A stretch of 64,000 nucleotides of DNA, from assembly GCA_963759875.1 (NCBI GenBank), contig CAVXBB010000017.1, positions 124,001 through 188,000 on the forward strand, written 5' to 3'. The translations under genes and the position numbers were made by a program. The stretch is from JAFAGX01 sp963759875 (GTDB taxonomy: Bacteria; Acidobacteriota; Terriglobia; Terriglobales; Acidobacteriaceae). The notes beneath the pieces are model-generated. The model worked only from the letters and a program-made list of their open reading frames with translations. It did no database searches and was not told where the DNA came from. Below are positions 44,622 to 54,277 of the stretch, piece by piece; position 1 is the stretch's first letter; the number at the start of each line of letters is the position of its first letter.

Positions 44622-44677
44622 ATCTATTGTGAGCTGAATGAGGAGATTGGGCCGTGGAACGCGATTTGGTTGGCTGG

Positions 44678-46249
44678 TTAAGCCGCGGCTTTATATGCTC
44701 TACAGAACTCTTCGACTCTTTCGCGAACGCTCAAGACGTGGCGCGGCAAAGCCAAACGACTGCCCTCCTCGATGATGGGAATTAATTTGTCGAAATCCGG
44801 GCCTGAGTGTGAGCCGGTGATAACGATGCGAATCGGATGAAATAACTCTTTGCCCTTCGCTCCGGTCTCTGCTTTTACTTCGTTAATAATTTTCTTGAAC
44901 TGCTCGGCGGTGATTTGTTCGGTGTTTGCCGAAGCCTCGAGGAGTTTAACAATAAACCTGCTCACTACTGCTTTGGTCTGCGGCCAGCCGAGCACCCCAG
45001 CATTATCTGGCTTCGACAGCGCAATCTTCGGGTCATAACTGAAAATGCTAGAGGCACGGTCCGGTAACTGATCTAACCGATCCACATATGGCAGAAAAAG
45101 CTGGGTGACCTTCGCCAGCCAATCGTTGATCTCTTGCGAAGGTATCCAGGTAGAGCCTTGTTCGGGCGCGCTCGTGCTGCTGCTATGCGCCAAGTCGTTA
45201 GTCGTCGCGCGCGTGTAATACGGTAATGCCAAGCGGTTGATCTGCTCAGACGAAGCTTGCTTCAGGTACTGCCGGTTCAACCAATACAGCTTCTCCATAT
45301 CAAAAACTGCAGCCGATGGCGTTACGCGTTCCAGGGAGAACTCTTTGACGAGTTCCGGGAGGGTGAAGATTTCTCTGGTGCCGCCGCTGGGCGCCCATCC
45401 CAACAAAGCCAGATAATTTGCCAGCGCCTCGGGCAGCACGCCCATGTCACGGAAATTTGCAATCGACGTGGCTCCGTGCCGCTTTGAGAGCCGCTCGCGA
45501 TCCGCGCCCAGAATCGTAGAAAGGTGGGCAAATTCCGGCACAGGCCAGGCCAAAGCCTCATACAGCGCCACTTGCTTGGGCGTGTTCGAAAGGTGATCAT
45601 CGCCGCGAATCACATGCGTGATCTTCATCAGTGCATCATCAATTACCACAACGTAGTTGTAGACCGGAATTCCATTGGAACGAAGAATAATCGGATCGCT
45701 CACTACTTCATTCGAGAATTCCACGTTTCCATGCACGATGTCATGAAAGCGAATGGGATGCTCGGGGATTTTCAGCCGAATGGCGCATGCTTCACCGGAG
45801 TGGCGACGACGGACTGCTTCGTCGGGATCTAAGTTCCGGCATTTGCCCGAATAAATCGGCTGCCCACCTTCAGCGAGCGCCCGCTCGCGCTGCTTTTGCA
45901 AATCATCTTCAGTACAGAAGCAAAGATAAGCTTTGCCTTCCCTTAGCAGCCGCTCGGCATGGTCGCGATAAATCGCGAGCCGGTCCGATTGGCGATACGG
46001 AACGTAAGGACCACCCACATCCGGTCCCTCGTCCCAGTCGAGGCCCAGCCACTCCAAGTCGCCGATGAGCTGATCTTCAAAGCGGGTTTCGCTGCGTTCG
46101 ACATCGGTATCCTCAATGCGCAGCACCATTGTGCCGCCCTTTTGGCGTGCGAAAAGCCAGTTGAACAGGGCTGTGCGTGCGTTTCCCACGTGTAGATGAC
46201 CGGTGGGCGAAGGGGCAAAACGCACTCGAACAGGAGAATCTGCGCTCAC
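44678..46249 (-). CDS. gltX: GltX, glutamyl-tRNA synthetase
   Basis: A class I aminoacyl-tRNA synthetase of 523 residues. The HIGH-type motif is PSPTGHLHVGN (13-23), and the KMSKS equivalent is LSKRHG. It charges glutamate, and in genomes lacking GlnRS it also charges tRNA-Gln for the GatCAB route. The start is a GTG (46249). The next gene upstream (RDD) ends 36 bp away on the same strand. Confidence 0.97.
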   Translation of the reverse strand: MSADSPVRVRFAPSPTGHLHVGNARTALFNWLFARQKGGTMVLRIEDTDVERSETRFEDQLIGDLEWLGLDWDEGPDVGGPYVPYRQSDRLAIYRDHAERLLREGKAYLCFCTEDDLQKQRERALAEGGQPIYSGKCRNLDPDEAVRRRHSGEACAIRLKIPEHPIRFHDIVHGNVEFSNEVVSDPIILRSNGIPVYNYVVVIDDALMKITHVIRGDDHLSNTPKQVALYEALAWPVPEFAHLSTILGADRERLSKRHGATSIANFRDMGVLPEALANYLALLGWAPSGGTREIFTLPELVKEFSLERVTPSAAVFDMEKLYWLNRQYLKQASSEQINRLALPYYTRATTNDLAHSSSTSAPEQGSTWIPSQEINDWLAKVTQLFLPYVDRLDQLPDRASSIFSYDPKIALSKPDNAGVLGWPQTKAVVSRFIVKLLEASANTEQITAEQFKKIINEVKAETGAKGKELFHPIRIVITGSHSGPDFDKLIPIIEEGSRLALPRHVLSVRERVEEFCRAYKAAA

Positions 46250-46284
46250 ACAATTGATGTTAGCAGAGGAGAACGGGAGAATCG

Positions 46285-47472
46285 TTAGATGAGGCGGTCG
46301 AGTGGTCCCGACGCACTCGCGGGCCCAATGTAGGTATGAGTGATCCGGTCATGCCAGCAGAGTTGATCTTCATCGAAAAAACACCAGGCATAGCCGAGTG
46401 CTAGCGACAAACCTGACAAAAGCGCCGCCAGCACTCGCCAACGCCGCAATCGCTGCGGAACCGAAGTGCCATCGAAGCGGCTCAAACGCAGCTTAGCGAA
46501 TTTCAGGCCCGGCGTCGTTCCGGCATAGACGAGCAAAAGATACTGGTAGCCCGTCCAGAAGCATGCGGCTAATGCGCCGAACGCAAATAGAAGTGGTTTT
46601 GAAAGCACAACGCCAGAGGCGATCCGAGAGAAGATGTAGCCAAAAACTCCGACCGACAGCAGCACCAGGAAAGCGTCAGCCGCCGACGCCAGCAATCGTT
46701 TGGACATTGGTGCTGCTTGCAATGGCAAATCCAATCCGGGACGCCGTTCTTCAACCAGCTGCTCGGGCGCTTCAATCAGGATTCCCCCGAGCGCGGGAGG
46801 AGGAGGAACGATGTCAGGCACCTCCACGATGCGCGGCTGTTCGAATACCGGCTCCGCCAGTTCGTCTCGCGCGGGGGGCGGCTCGATAATCAGAGGGAAT
46901 TCCAGCAACTTTCCGACGACTGGTGGGGGGGCTAAAACGGGCTGCTCCGGGGAGGCGGACATCCCAGGTTGTAAAGCTTCTTCTGTCCCAGAAACGCACG
47001 TAGGCAAAACTTCTCGAGTGTCGACAGGAATCGCAGATCGTAGAGCCGACACACTGCTGGTCCACGCAGAGTCGGAAGTTTCGAATTTCAATTGCAACGA
47101 TGGATATCGGGGCGGTGCTGGACGCTTCTTTGCCCGGTACTGACTTAGTTTGGTTTGCAGCTCCTGGCGCCAAGCGTCGCCGCTGTCAGCTGGCTTTTGC
47201 TCAGGCTGGGTATCAAGTAGTTGTGGGCAGGCTGTATCGGTCTCAGAATCATGATGCGGGTCTTCCGACCTCTGCAACTCGTCGGCAGGTTTTGAACCAG
47301 GAACGGTGAGCTCCGCTGCTTCGTCCACTTCGAATTTGGCGTGGGTGCGCTTTTCCTCCAGACTGGCAGAAAATTGCTGTTCGCTGGCATCGTAAGCCTC
47401 GGGGTCAATCAAAGTGGCTGCGCGAACCGGAGGTTTTGAAGTTTGGCGATCGATTTGAAATCTTGCTTTCAT
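46285..47472 (-). CDS. RDD-family membrane protein with long Pro-rich N-terminus
   Basis: A 395-residue protein. Residues 1-245 are low-complexity, rich in Pro, Glu and Gln, with repeated EAP/PPP-type stretches and no fold that I recognise. The C-terminal RDD domain begins APMSKRLLASAADAFLVLLS, includes the GTTPGLKFAKLRLSRFDG segment, and has about four membrane segments. RDD proteins are poorly understood, with transport suggested for some. It is divergent from lptD. Confidence 0.75.
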   Translation of the reverse strand: MKARFQIDRQTSKPPVRAATLIDPEAYDASEQQFSASLEEKRTHAKFEVDEAAELTVPGSKPADELQRSEDPHHDSETDTACPQLLDTQPEQKPADSGDAWRQELQTKLSQYRAKKRPAPPRYPSLQLKFETSDSAWTSSVSALRSAIPVDTREVLPTCVSGTEEALQPGMSASPEQPVLAPPPVVGKLLEFPLIIEPPPARDELAEPVFEQPRIVEVPDIVPPPPALGGILIEAPEQLVEERRPGLDLPLQAAPMSKRLLASAADAFLVLLSVGVFGYIFSRIASGVVLSKPLLFAFGALAACFWTGYQYLLLVYAGTTPGLKFAKLRLSRFDGTSVPQRLRRWRVLAALLSGLSLALGYAWCFFDEDQLCWHDRITHTYIGPASASGPLDRLI

Positions 47473-47604
47473 TGCATGAATGCCACGTTCACTTGCCCGG
47501 ACAAAGCCTGTAGCAAGGATCGTCGCTTGGCACCTGAGCCAGCCGCATGCTAACGTCAGCGTACCCGAGCTTCAGCTTCGCGTTCGGAGAATTCTTTTCT
47601 CTCG

Positions 47605-50055
47605 ATGAATTCCCGCACTGGATTACTTATCACGGCGGTAATCGCCTGTCATCTATTAGCGGTTCATAGCTTAGTAACCAGCCAGTTGCTGTCTGCGACG
47701 CCGGCGAGCCAAATGGACCCGCAACTGCCAGAGACGCCTGGCGCACTGAAGGAAGAAGACGTAACCATCACTGCATTGCAACAGGAAAAGCAGGGTCCGG
47801 TTTACAAGCTGCACGGCAATGCTGAGATTGTGTACGGGATCTGGGACTTGCATGCGGACGAGATGACGTACAACTCAGATACCGGTGAGTCGACAGCCGA
47901 CGGACATGTTGTGCTTGATGGTGGGCCGAATGACGAGCATGTGGAGGCCACCCATGCTACTTACAACATCAAGACCGAGGCGGGACGTTTCGAGCACGTA
48001 ACTGGCAGCATCGGCGTAAAGCGACATGGCAATCGACTGTTGCTGACCTCTCCCAATCCTTTTTTCTTTTCTGGAAAATTACTGGAAAAGACCGGGCCGG
48101 ATCACTACAAGGTCTTTGATGGTACGGTCACAACCTGTAAATTGCCACGACCGAAATGGGAGTTCCGCGCCCACAAAATTGTGGTTGAGGTTGGCGGCAC
48201 GGCCAAGGTCTACAACACCGATTTCGGTATCAAGGGAATACCCATTCTGTATCTCCCGTTCGCGACACTTCCGGCCGAGCGTATTCCGCGCCAATCGGGC
48301 TTTCTGATTCCCAACATCGGAACTTCGTCGACTAAAGGAGAGATTCTGGGGGAATCGGTCTTCTGGGCGATCAATCGGAGCATGGACGCGCATCTTGGAG
48401 CGGAATATTTTTCGAAGCGCGGATGGGCGCCACAGGGTGAGTTTCGTGCCCGGCCCAGCGACACCGGCTTTGTGGATTTCACGTTTTTCAGCGTGCTCGA
48501 TCGTGGTTGTTGTGTTCCGCATGTGGACCAGGGAGGCGAGGAGGTCCGGCTGGTCGCAGAGGATGCGTTCGCTCATAACTTTCGTGGCGTCGCTGACGTG
48601 GATTATCTGAGTTCGTTCGTCTTCCGGCTCGCGTTCAGCGAGGTATTCACGCAGGCAATTAACTCGGAAGTGCAATCGCAAGCATTCCTCTCCAATACGA
48701 CCGGTGGGTATTTTTACAACGCTGAGATGAAGCGTTATCAGGATTTTGAGAGCACTACACCGGGAGACGTGATCAGAATTCTCCACGCACCAGGAGCAGA
48801 ACTGGACAGCGTCGATCACCAGGTGTGGAAATCACCGTTTTACTGGTCGTACGACACCGCGCTCGAGGGACTGTCACGAAGCGAGCCAGGTTTCAGCACA
48901 GCGCCGTTATTGGCCCGGCTCGATGTGTATCCGACCTTGTCGCTACCGCTGCGTCGCGGAGGGTGGTCACTCCGGCCAGCGCTGTCGCTCCGAGATACCG
49001 CGTACACCCAGGAACTTGTACCATCTTCGACGGGAACACTTTCAGTCGCGTCGAACACCATAAACCGCAAAGCTATAGAAAGTTCGGTGGAACTCCGGCC
49101 TCCTGCTGTGGATCGGGTTTTTGATCGCGAGTTCCTCGGGCGTAAGTGGAAGCATGTTGTCGAACCCCGCGTGCGATACAACTATATAACTGGCGTGGAT
49201 AATTACGCGAAGATCATCCACTTCGATGCCCGCGACATTCTCACCGACACAAACGAAGTTGAATATGCGCTGGTAAACCGTCTGTACGCTAAACGTCTTG
49301 CAAAAAAAGAAAACTGCGGCCATCCGGGCATGCCTGCTCTGTTCGTGGGCGGGGCGGTGCCGCAAAATCCTGTGCCCTGGATACGGCGTTCACTGCCAAC
49401 ACAAACGCCTTGTAACGCCGGGCCTGAAACTCGCGAGGTGCTTACGTGGGAGTTGGCGCAAAAATACTTTCTTGATCCTACCTTTGGCGGGGCGCTGGTA
49501 CTCGGGCGAGCGAATGTATTCACCAGCACAATTGATCTGACCGGCATACCATTCCTTTCGCAACCGCGACACCTTTCGCCTCTAATTTCGCGGTTACGCG
49601 TGCAATCCAGCGCAAATACTGACATCGAATGGGATGTCGATTACGATTTTAAGCAGGCGCAGACGAATGCCAGTACGGTGTTCGTGAATTATCATGTCGG
49701 GTTGTTTACCATGGGAGCAGGCGATGCTCTCCTGCACTTGCCTCCTGAAGCCAGCTTCCTAAACCCGCTTCCGGAGCCGCAAAGTTTCAATCAATTCCGC
49801 TTGTTGCTGGGATATGGGCACACGAACAAGCCAGGATTTAGCGCGGCGACGAACGTCGGTTTCGATGCGAATCTGAATTTCCTTCAATATGGCGCCGTGC
49901 AGACCACTTACAACTGGGATTGCTGCGGGGTGAGCCTGGAATTCCGCCGTTTTGCCCTTGGCTCAGTGCGCAATGAAAATCAGTACCGCTTTACGTTTGC
50001 GCTGGCAAATCTGGGTGCGCTCGGAAACCTGCGGCGCACAGAAAGACTGTTCTAG
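47605..50055 (+). CDS. lptD: LptD, LPS-assembly outer-membrane protein
   Basis: An 816-residue outer-membrane beta-barrel protein that inserts lipopolysaccharide with LptE. The N-terminal OstA/LptA-like domain is visible (YKLHGNAEIVYGIWDLHADE, then GESTADGHVVLDGG). A region with TDFGIKGIPILYLPF and RQSGFLIPNIG is typical of LptD, and the remainder is beta-barrel-like. The N-terminal signal sequence is MNSRTGLLITAVIACHLLA. This implies a diderm envelope with LPS. Length fits the family. Confidence 0.92.
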   Translation: MNSRTGLLITAVIACHLLAVHSLVTSQLLSATPASQMDPQLPETPGALKEEDVTITALQQEKQGPVYKLHGNAEIVYGIWDLHADEMTYNSDTGESTADGHVVLDGGPNDEHVEATHATYNIKTEAGRFEHVTGSIGVKRHGNRLLLTSPNPFFFSGKLLEKTGPDHYKVFDGTVTTCKLPRPKWEFRAHKIVVEVGGTAKVYNTDFGIKGIPILYLPFATLPAERIPRQSGFLIPNIGTSSTKGEILGESVFWAINRSMDAHLGAEYFSKRGWAPQGEFRARPSDTGFVDFTFFSVLDRGCCVPHVDQGGEEVRLVAEDAFAHNFRGVADVDYLSSFVFRLAFSEVFTQAINSEVQSQAFLSNTTGGYFYNAEMKRYQDFESTTPGDVIRILHAPGAELDSVDHQVWKSPFYWSYDTALEGLSRSEPGFSTAPLLARLDVYPTLSLPLRRGGWSLRPALSLRDTAYTQELVPSSTGTLSVASNTINRKAIESSVELRPPAVDRVFDREFLGRKWKHVVEPRVRYNYITGVDNYAKIIHFDARDILTDTNEVEYALVNRLYAKRLAKKENCGHPGMPALFVGGAVPQNPVPWIRRSLPTQTPCNAGPETREVLTWELAQKYFLDPTFGGALVLGRANVFTSTIDLTGIPFLSQPRHLSPLISRLRVQSSANTDIEWDVDYDFKQAQTNASTVFVNYHVGLFTMGAGDALLHLPPEASFLNPLPEPQSFNQFRLLLGYGHTNKPGFSAATNVGFDANLNFLQYGAVQTTYNWDCCGVSLEFRRFALGSVRNENQYRFTFALANLGALGNLRRTERLF

Positions 50056-50058
50056 AAT
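50053..50058 (+). promoter_or_regulatory. -10-like hexamer before the alpha/beta hydrolase
   Basis: TAGAAT overlaps the lptD stop codon and ends eight bases before the ATG at 50067, consistent with a leaderless transcript. Confidence 0.4.
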
Positions 50059-50066
50059 CGCGTGAG

Positions 50067-50738
50067 ATGAGTGCCAAATCCGCCGGGGAGCCGTTCGCCG
50101 ATAATTCGCTTGATCCACCGGTTCGTGGATTTCTTCACGACGTCAGGCGAAGGAACGACGCAGTTATTCTGACCCACGGCGCCGGCGGAAACTGCCGGGG
50201 CCCGCTATTGACATTGTTAGGCGAGGCATTTGCAGGGGCAGGTTTCGTATTTTTGGGCTGTGATTTGCCATTTCGGCAGGCACGCTCATTTGGCCCGCCC
50301 AGGCCGGGAGAGGCAGCGCGCGACCGCGAAGGTCTGGAGAATGCCGTAACTGTTTTGCGGGAGATTGTCCATGGCCGCATTTTTCTCGGCGGGCAGTCCT
50401 ATGGTGGCCGGCAGGCCACAATGTTGTGTGCTGATGAGCCGAGCCTTGTGGATGGAATGGCACTTCTTTCGTATCCACTGCACGCACCCGGAAAACCTGA
50501 CCAGCTTCGAACCCAGCATCTGCCGAAGCTGGAGGTCCCTGCACTTTTTGTGCAGGGCACGCGCGATCCTTTCGCATCAATCGAGGAGATGAAATCCGCA
50601 CTTAAGTTGATTCCTGCGAAGACCTCATTACTTCCGATTGATGGAGAAGGACATGACCTGGGTTTGAAGGGGAAGAAACACCGAGATGACGTGCCTGCGC
50701 GGATCCTCGCTGAGTTTCAGAGATTTTTTCGAGAGTAA
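50067..50738 (+). CDS. Alpha/beta hydrolase, KANL3/Tex30-like
   Basis: A 223-residue cytoplasmic hydrolase. ILTHGAGGNCRGP gives the oxyanion loop. The likely triad is Ser111 in GGQSYGGR, Asp167 in GTRDPF and His196 in GEGHDL. It resembles the KANL3/Tex30 hydrolase group. The substrate is unknown. The ATG is 11 bases after the lptD stop, and the 3' end overlaps convergent prmC by 22 nt. Confidence 0.8.
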   Translation: MSAKSAGEPFADNSLDPPVRGFLHDVRRRNDAVILTHGAGGNCRGPLLTLLGEAFAGAGFVFLGCDLPFRQARSFGPPRPGEAARDREGLENAVTVLREIVHGRIFLGGQSYGGRQATMLCADEPSLVDGMALLSYPLHAPGKPDQLRTQHLPKLEVPALFVQGTRDPFASIEEMKSALKLIPAKTSLLPIDGEGHDLGLKGKKHRDDVPARILAEFQRFFRE

Positions 50739-51586
50739 TGGCTCGGCTTCTGCGCAGCCGCAACTCGCGGAATTTGTTGCAGGTCATCAATGATCTGCAC
50801 GTTTTCCCATCCGCTCAGCAGGTGTTTGACGCTGTCCACAATGGTTCCGCTGATTTCGAATACAAACCAACCGCAGGGTCTCAGCACGGATTCAGCCTGC
50901 GCAATTAGGCGCTCGATTACTTCGGTTCCCTTTGGGCCAGCAAAGACTGCATTGCGCGGCTCGAATTTACGAACTTCGAGTTGCACATGATCCTCCTCAG
51001 ATTCGCCCACATACGGAGGATTTGAAACCACAAAATCAAAGGAGTCGGAGTCAAATCCGGCCAGCAGATCCCGCTGATAAAAACAAATGCGGGTATCTAG
51101 CTGGTGGCGTGCGGCATTAGCGCGAGCAATCTCCAGCGCGGCAGGAGAAATTTCGGTCGCGTAAATTTTGGCTTGTGGCAATTCTTTGGCGAGCGCCAGC
51201 GCGATGCATCCTGAGCCGGTTCCCACATCCAGAACCTGTAGTACAGAGTCGCGGTTCCCATCAGCTAGTTGCAAAACGGTTTCGATCACGTGTTCGGTTT
51301 CAGGACGTGGGATCAGCACGGCTGGAGAAACGATTAAATCCATTCCCCAGAATTCCTGGTGTCCTGTGATGTACTGGGCAGGAACTCCGCGGGATCGCTG
51401 GCCGATTGCCTCGGCATACCGTCGTTCTTCTTCGCTCGCAAGCTCGCGCTCGGGATGGGCGTAGAGGTACGCCCGATCGCAACCTAAAACGAACATCAGC
51501 AACAGTTCCGCATTCATCCGCGGAGAACCAACGCTTGCCGCCTTGAGCCGGTCAATGGCGGACGATAGGGTGTCTTTCAGAAGCAC
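50717..51586 (-). CDS. prmC: PrmC, release factor glutamine methyltransferase
   Basis: Methylates the GGQ glutamine of RF1 and RF2. The 289-residue enzyme has the N-terminal helical domain, the SAM motif LDVGTGSGCIALALA (119-133), and the catalytic NPPY (189-192) of N5-glutamine methyltransferases. The N-terminal PAQYITGHQEFWG is also characteristic. The start is a GTG. The usual neighbour prfA is not in this window. Confidence 0.95.
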   Translation of the reverse strand: MLLKDTLSSAIDRLKAASVGSPRMNAELLLMFVLGCDRAYLYAHPERELASEEERRYAEAIGQRSRGVPAQYITGHQEFWGMDLIVSPAVLIPRPETEHVIETVLQLADGNRDSVLQVLDVGTGSGCIALALAKELPQAKIYATEISPAALEIARANAARHQLDTRICFYQRDLLAGFDSDSFDFVVSNPPYVGESEEDHVQLEVRKFEPRNAVFAGPKGTEVIERLIAQAESVLRPCGWFVFEISGTIVDSVKHLLSGWENVQIIDDLQQIPRVAAAQKPSHYSRKNL

Positions 51587-51620
51587 GAACCTATTTCAAC
51601 ATATGAAACACGCACGCTGC

Positions 51621-52862
51621 TTACTCGTATCTCAGGCTCTCGACGGGATCGAGTTTGGCGGCGCGCGCGGCGGGAACGGTCCCGAAAAGAATGCCGACAA
51701 GCGAAGATACGACGATGGCCACGATGGCGGACAGGCCCGAAATAGGTATTCGGTATTCAGTGAGGAAGCGGACGGAAAACGGAATTGCCAGACCAATCAC
51801 AATTCCGATAAGGCCGCCGACAAAAGAAATCAGCATGGCTTCCGATAAGAACTGAAATTTGATTTCGCGCCGCGTGGCACCGATAGCTTTCCGGATCCCA
51901 ATCTCACGGATCCGCGAGCTCACGGTGGCCAGCATGATGTTCATGATGCCGATTCCGCTGACGAGGAGCGTAACTGCTGCAACCAGCAGCAGGACCATGG
52001 TCAAGGCATTTGCAGTGCGGCTGGCGACTGCCACCAGTTCCGTCAGGTTTTGGACCACATAAACCGATTCCGGGCGATGCCGCGACTGGATTATTTTTTT
52101 GACTTGTTCGGTAACCGGAACCACCATCGAGGGCTCGGCGGCCGAAAAGTACAACTGCCCGACGTTAGGCGAATCAGTGAAATATCTGGACACGGAATAG
52201 GGAATAACGAGAGTGTTATCGGTGACCTCAGAGAATCCAAAGGTATTCACGCGCTCACGAAAGGTTCCAATGATGGTGAACGGCAGGCCGGCCACTTTGA
52301 CGACCTTGCCGACAGCCTCGTCCACAGATCCGTACACTTGTTCCGCGAGCTTTTGCTGCATCACGCCAACCTTATTGCGTGCCTGTTCGTCCTCGGCGTC
52401 AAAAAAGCGGCCCGTTACGACCACCAGATTACGCACGGCAGTATATTGAGGAAAAACTCCAAGCACGCGCAGGTCGCGCTGCTTGCCTCCGCCGATCGAT
52501 ATGTGGTCATCGAGAGGGACCACCGGCGATGCAGCGACGATCCCGGAAACCTGTTCGAGAACCGCATTCATATCATCAATCGTAAGGAGATCTGGAGTCA
52601 CGTTGCGCTGTCCACCGCCCTGATATTCGGCTTCAACCTCGTTAGCGCCAATGGATTGAATCTGATTTAAGACGTACTGCTTGCCGGTCATTCCGATCGT
52701 CACTACGAGGATCAAGGAAGCTGTGCCTATGACCATTCCCAAAGCCGTGAGTGCAAAGCGAACCTTGTTCGAGCAAAAGGTGTCATAAGCGAAGCTCATG
52801 ATTTCGCCGAAGACAAGGTTAGGCGGACGGCGGGACGGCGCAGTGGTGGTGGATGTTGCCAT
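51621..52862 (-). CDS. MacB-type ABC transporter permease
   Basis: A 413-residue permease of the MacB/FtsX class. The first membrane segment (VRFALTALGMVIGTASLILV) is followed by a periplasmic MacB-core domain (about 60-280), then three segments with MNIMLATVSSRIREIGIRKAIGATRREI between them. The MacB family extrudes peptides, toxins or lipoprotein-like cargo without a membrane-spanning drug path. The ATPase and a MacA-type adaptor are not adjacent here. The glycosyltransferase gene lies upstream on the same strand. Confidence 0.88.
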   Translation of the reverse strand: MATSTTTAPSRRPPNLVFGEIMSFAYDTFCSNKVRFALTALGMVIGTASLILVVTIGMTGKQYVLNQIQSIGANEVEAEYQGGGQRNVTPDLLTIDDMNAVLEQVSGIVAASPVVPLDDHISIGGGKQRDLRVLGVFPQYTAVRNLVVVTGRFFDAEDEQARNKVGVMQQKLAEQVYGSVDEAVGKVVKVAGLPFTIIGTFRERVNTFGFSEVTDNTLVIPYSVSRYFTDSPNVGQLYFSAAEPSMVVPVTEQVKKIIQSRHRPESVYVVQNLTELVAVASRTANALTMVLLLVAAVTLLVSGIGIMNIMLATVSSRIREIGIRKAIGATRREIKFQFLSEAMLISFVGGLIGIVIGLAIPFSVRFLTEYRIPISGLSAIVAIVVSSLVGILFGTVPAARAAKLDPVESLRYE

Positions 52863-52876
52863 TACCGATTAGATGC

Positions 52877-52891
52877 TACGCGTTGCGCGTA
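52877..52891. repeat. Perfect 6-bp hairpin, MacB permease-glycosyltransferase gap
   Basis: TACGCG and CGCGTA form a 6-bp stem with a TTG loop in the 83-bp gap between two minus-strand genes. There is no following T-run, so it is unlikely to be an intrinsic terminator. Confidence 0.35.
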
Positions 52892-52945
52892 AGAGTCGCA
52901 ATTCGCGCTGGTTAGAACTAGGATGCGCGCCCGATTGCCACTGAA

Positions 52946-53758
52946 CTATTTCTCGCCTGAGGATTGCGTTGCCGCACCCGGCATGTAATAGGACGAATAC
53001 CCCGGGTTGAGGCGACGGCCTTTCGGGCTGAAAATCCTGAACTGGACAACACCGAGCCTCTGCAAAGCAAATTGCAAGGTGGTCGCCAGCACGCCCAAAC
53101 CGTACTTGACGCTCCGTCGAAAGTTGATCGAAGACGCATCCTCGAAATACTTCGTGGGACAAGAAACTTCCCCGATGCGAAAACCAAAATGCACGCACTG
53201 CGCGAGCATCTGATTATCAAAAACGAAATCGTCTGAGTTCTCCAGCAGGGGTAATGAGCCCAGCACTTGTCGGCCGAACGCACGATAGCCAGTGTGATAT
53301 TCCGATAACTTTACCCGTAAAAAGAAATTCTCAAATGCGGTCAGTAGCCGGTTCGCCACATATTTCCACAGCGGCATTCCGCCGCGGAGGGCGTTTCCGC
53401 CGATGATGCGTGAACCCAGCACCACATCGTAGACATCGTAGGCCACCATGCTGGCCATGGCGGTTACGAGCAACGGAGTGTACTGATAGTCAGGATGAAG
53501 CATGATCACGACATCCGCGCCGGAGGCTAGCGCCTCGCGATAACAGGTCTGCTGGTTGCGGCCATAGCCGTAGTTCTGATCGTGAACAAAGTAGCGCAAG
53601 CCCAGCCGTTTGGCGATTTCGGTGGTCTGATCGGAGCTGTGATCGTCGACCAGAATGGTCGTATCCACAAGATCCGGTAACTCACGGACGGTGGCTTCCA
53701 ACGTCTTTTCCGCGTTATAAGCAGGCAGTACTACTGCTATGCGTTTGCCGTTGATCAT
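52946..53758 (-). CDS. Family 2 glycosyltransferase
   Basis: A 270-residue GT-A fold enzyme. AVVLPAYNAEKTLEATVREL begins the nucleotide-sugar domain, VDDHSSDQTTE follows, and the metal-binding region is MLHPDYQYTP (a DxD equivalent). It resembles dolichyl/undecaprenyl-phosphate mannosyl- or glucosyltransferases, but no C-terminal membrane segments are evident. Acceptor and sugar are unknown. It lies near envelope genes. Confidence 0.85.
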   Translation of the reverse strand: MINGKRIAVVLPAYNAEKTLEATVRELPDLVDTTILVDDHSSDQTTEIAKRLGLRYFVHDQNYGYGRNQQTCYREALASGADVVIMLHPDYQYTPLLVTAMASMVAYDVYDVVLGSRIIGGNALRGGMPLWKYVANRLLTAFENFFLRVKLSEYHTGYRAFGRQVLGSLPLLENSDDFVFDNQMLAQCVHFGFRIGEVSCPTKYFEDASSINFRRSVKYGLGVLATTLQFALQRLGVVQFRIFSPKGRRLNPGYSSYYMPGAATQSSGEK

Positions 53759-53861
53759 TGGGGCTTAATCAGCCATCATAAACTGCACGTAAGCCGCGCA
53801 AAAGTGTCATTTGCGGGCTCAGGCGATGTGTCCTGCAGCACGGGATGCGCATGCGAAACCT

Positions 53862-54265
53862 ATGCAGAAAATTTCTATAAAGACACACAGCAAGCGCGAA
53901 ATTGTCGACGTGACCGAACATGTTCAAGATCTGCTTCGCAAACGGCGTAGTGACGGCAGCGGAATCTGCAGCCTCTCCGTGCTGCACACGACTGCGGCGC
54001 TGACCACCGCAGATCTCGATCCTGGTACCGACCTGGATATGCTCGATGCATTCGAGGCCATGATTCCGAAGCTGCGCTATCGACATCCGCATAATCTGCG
54101 CACGTTCCCGACCACATTCTTTCTGCGCTAATCGGCACCTCAGTTTTTATACCCTTCGAAAACGGCAAAATCTTGCTCGGAACATGGCAACGGGTGGTGC
54201 TGGTTGAGCTAGATGGACCGCGAGAGCGGCAGATTACGGTCACGTTGCTCAGCGAAAGCTCCTAG
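53862..54265 (+). CDS. YjbQ-family (UPF0047) protein, one frameshift
   Basis: About 134 residues after correction. The family, sometimes annotated as secondary thiamine-phosphate synthase, has ILHTTAA-like and DLD segments, here CSLSVLHTTAALTTADLDPG. The open frame ends at 54131 in an unrelated tail. A one-base deletion near 54096 (C where CC is expected) restores NPAHVPDHILSALIGTSV, then LLGTWQRVVLVELDGPRERQ, and a stop at 54265. The ATG at 53862 was preferred over the longer 5' end. Confidence 0.85.
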
Positions 54266-54277
54266 GCCCTGCTGGGG

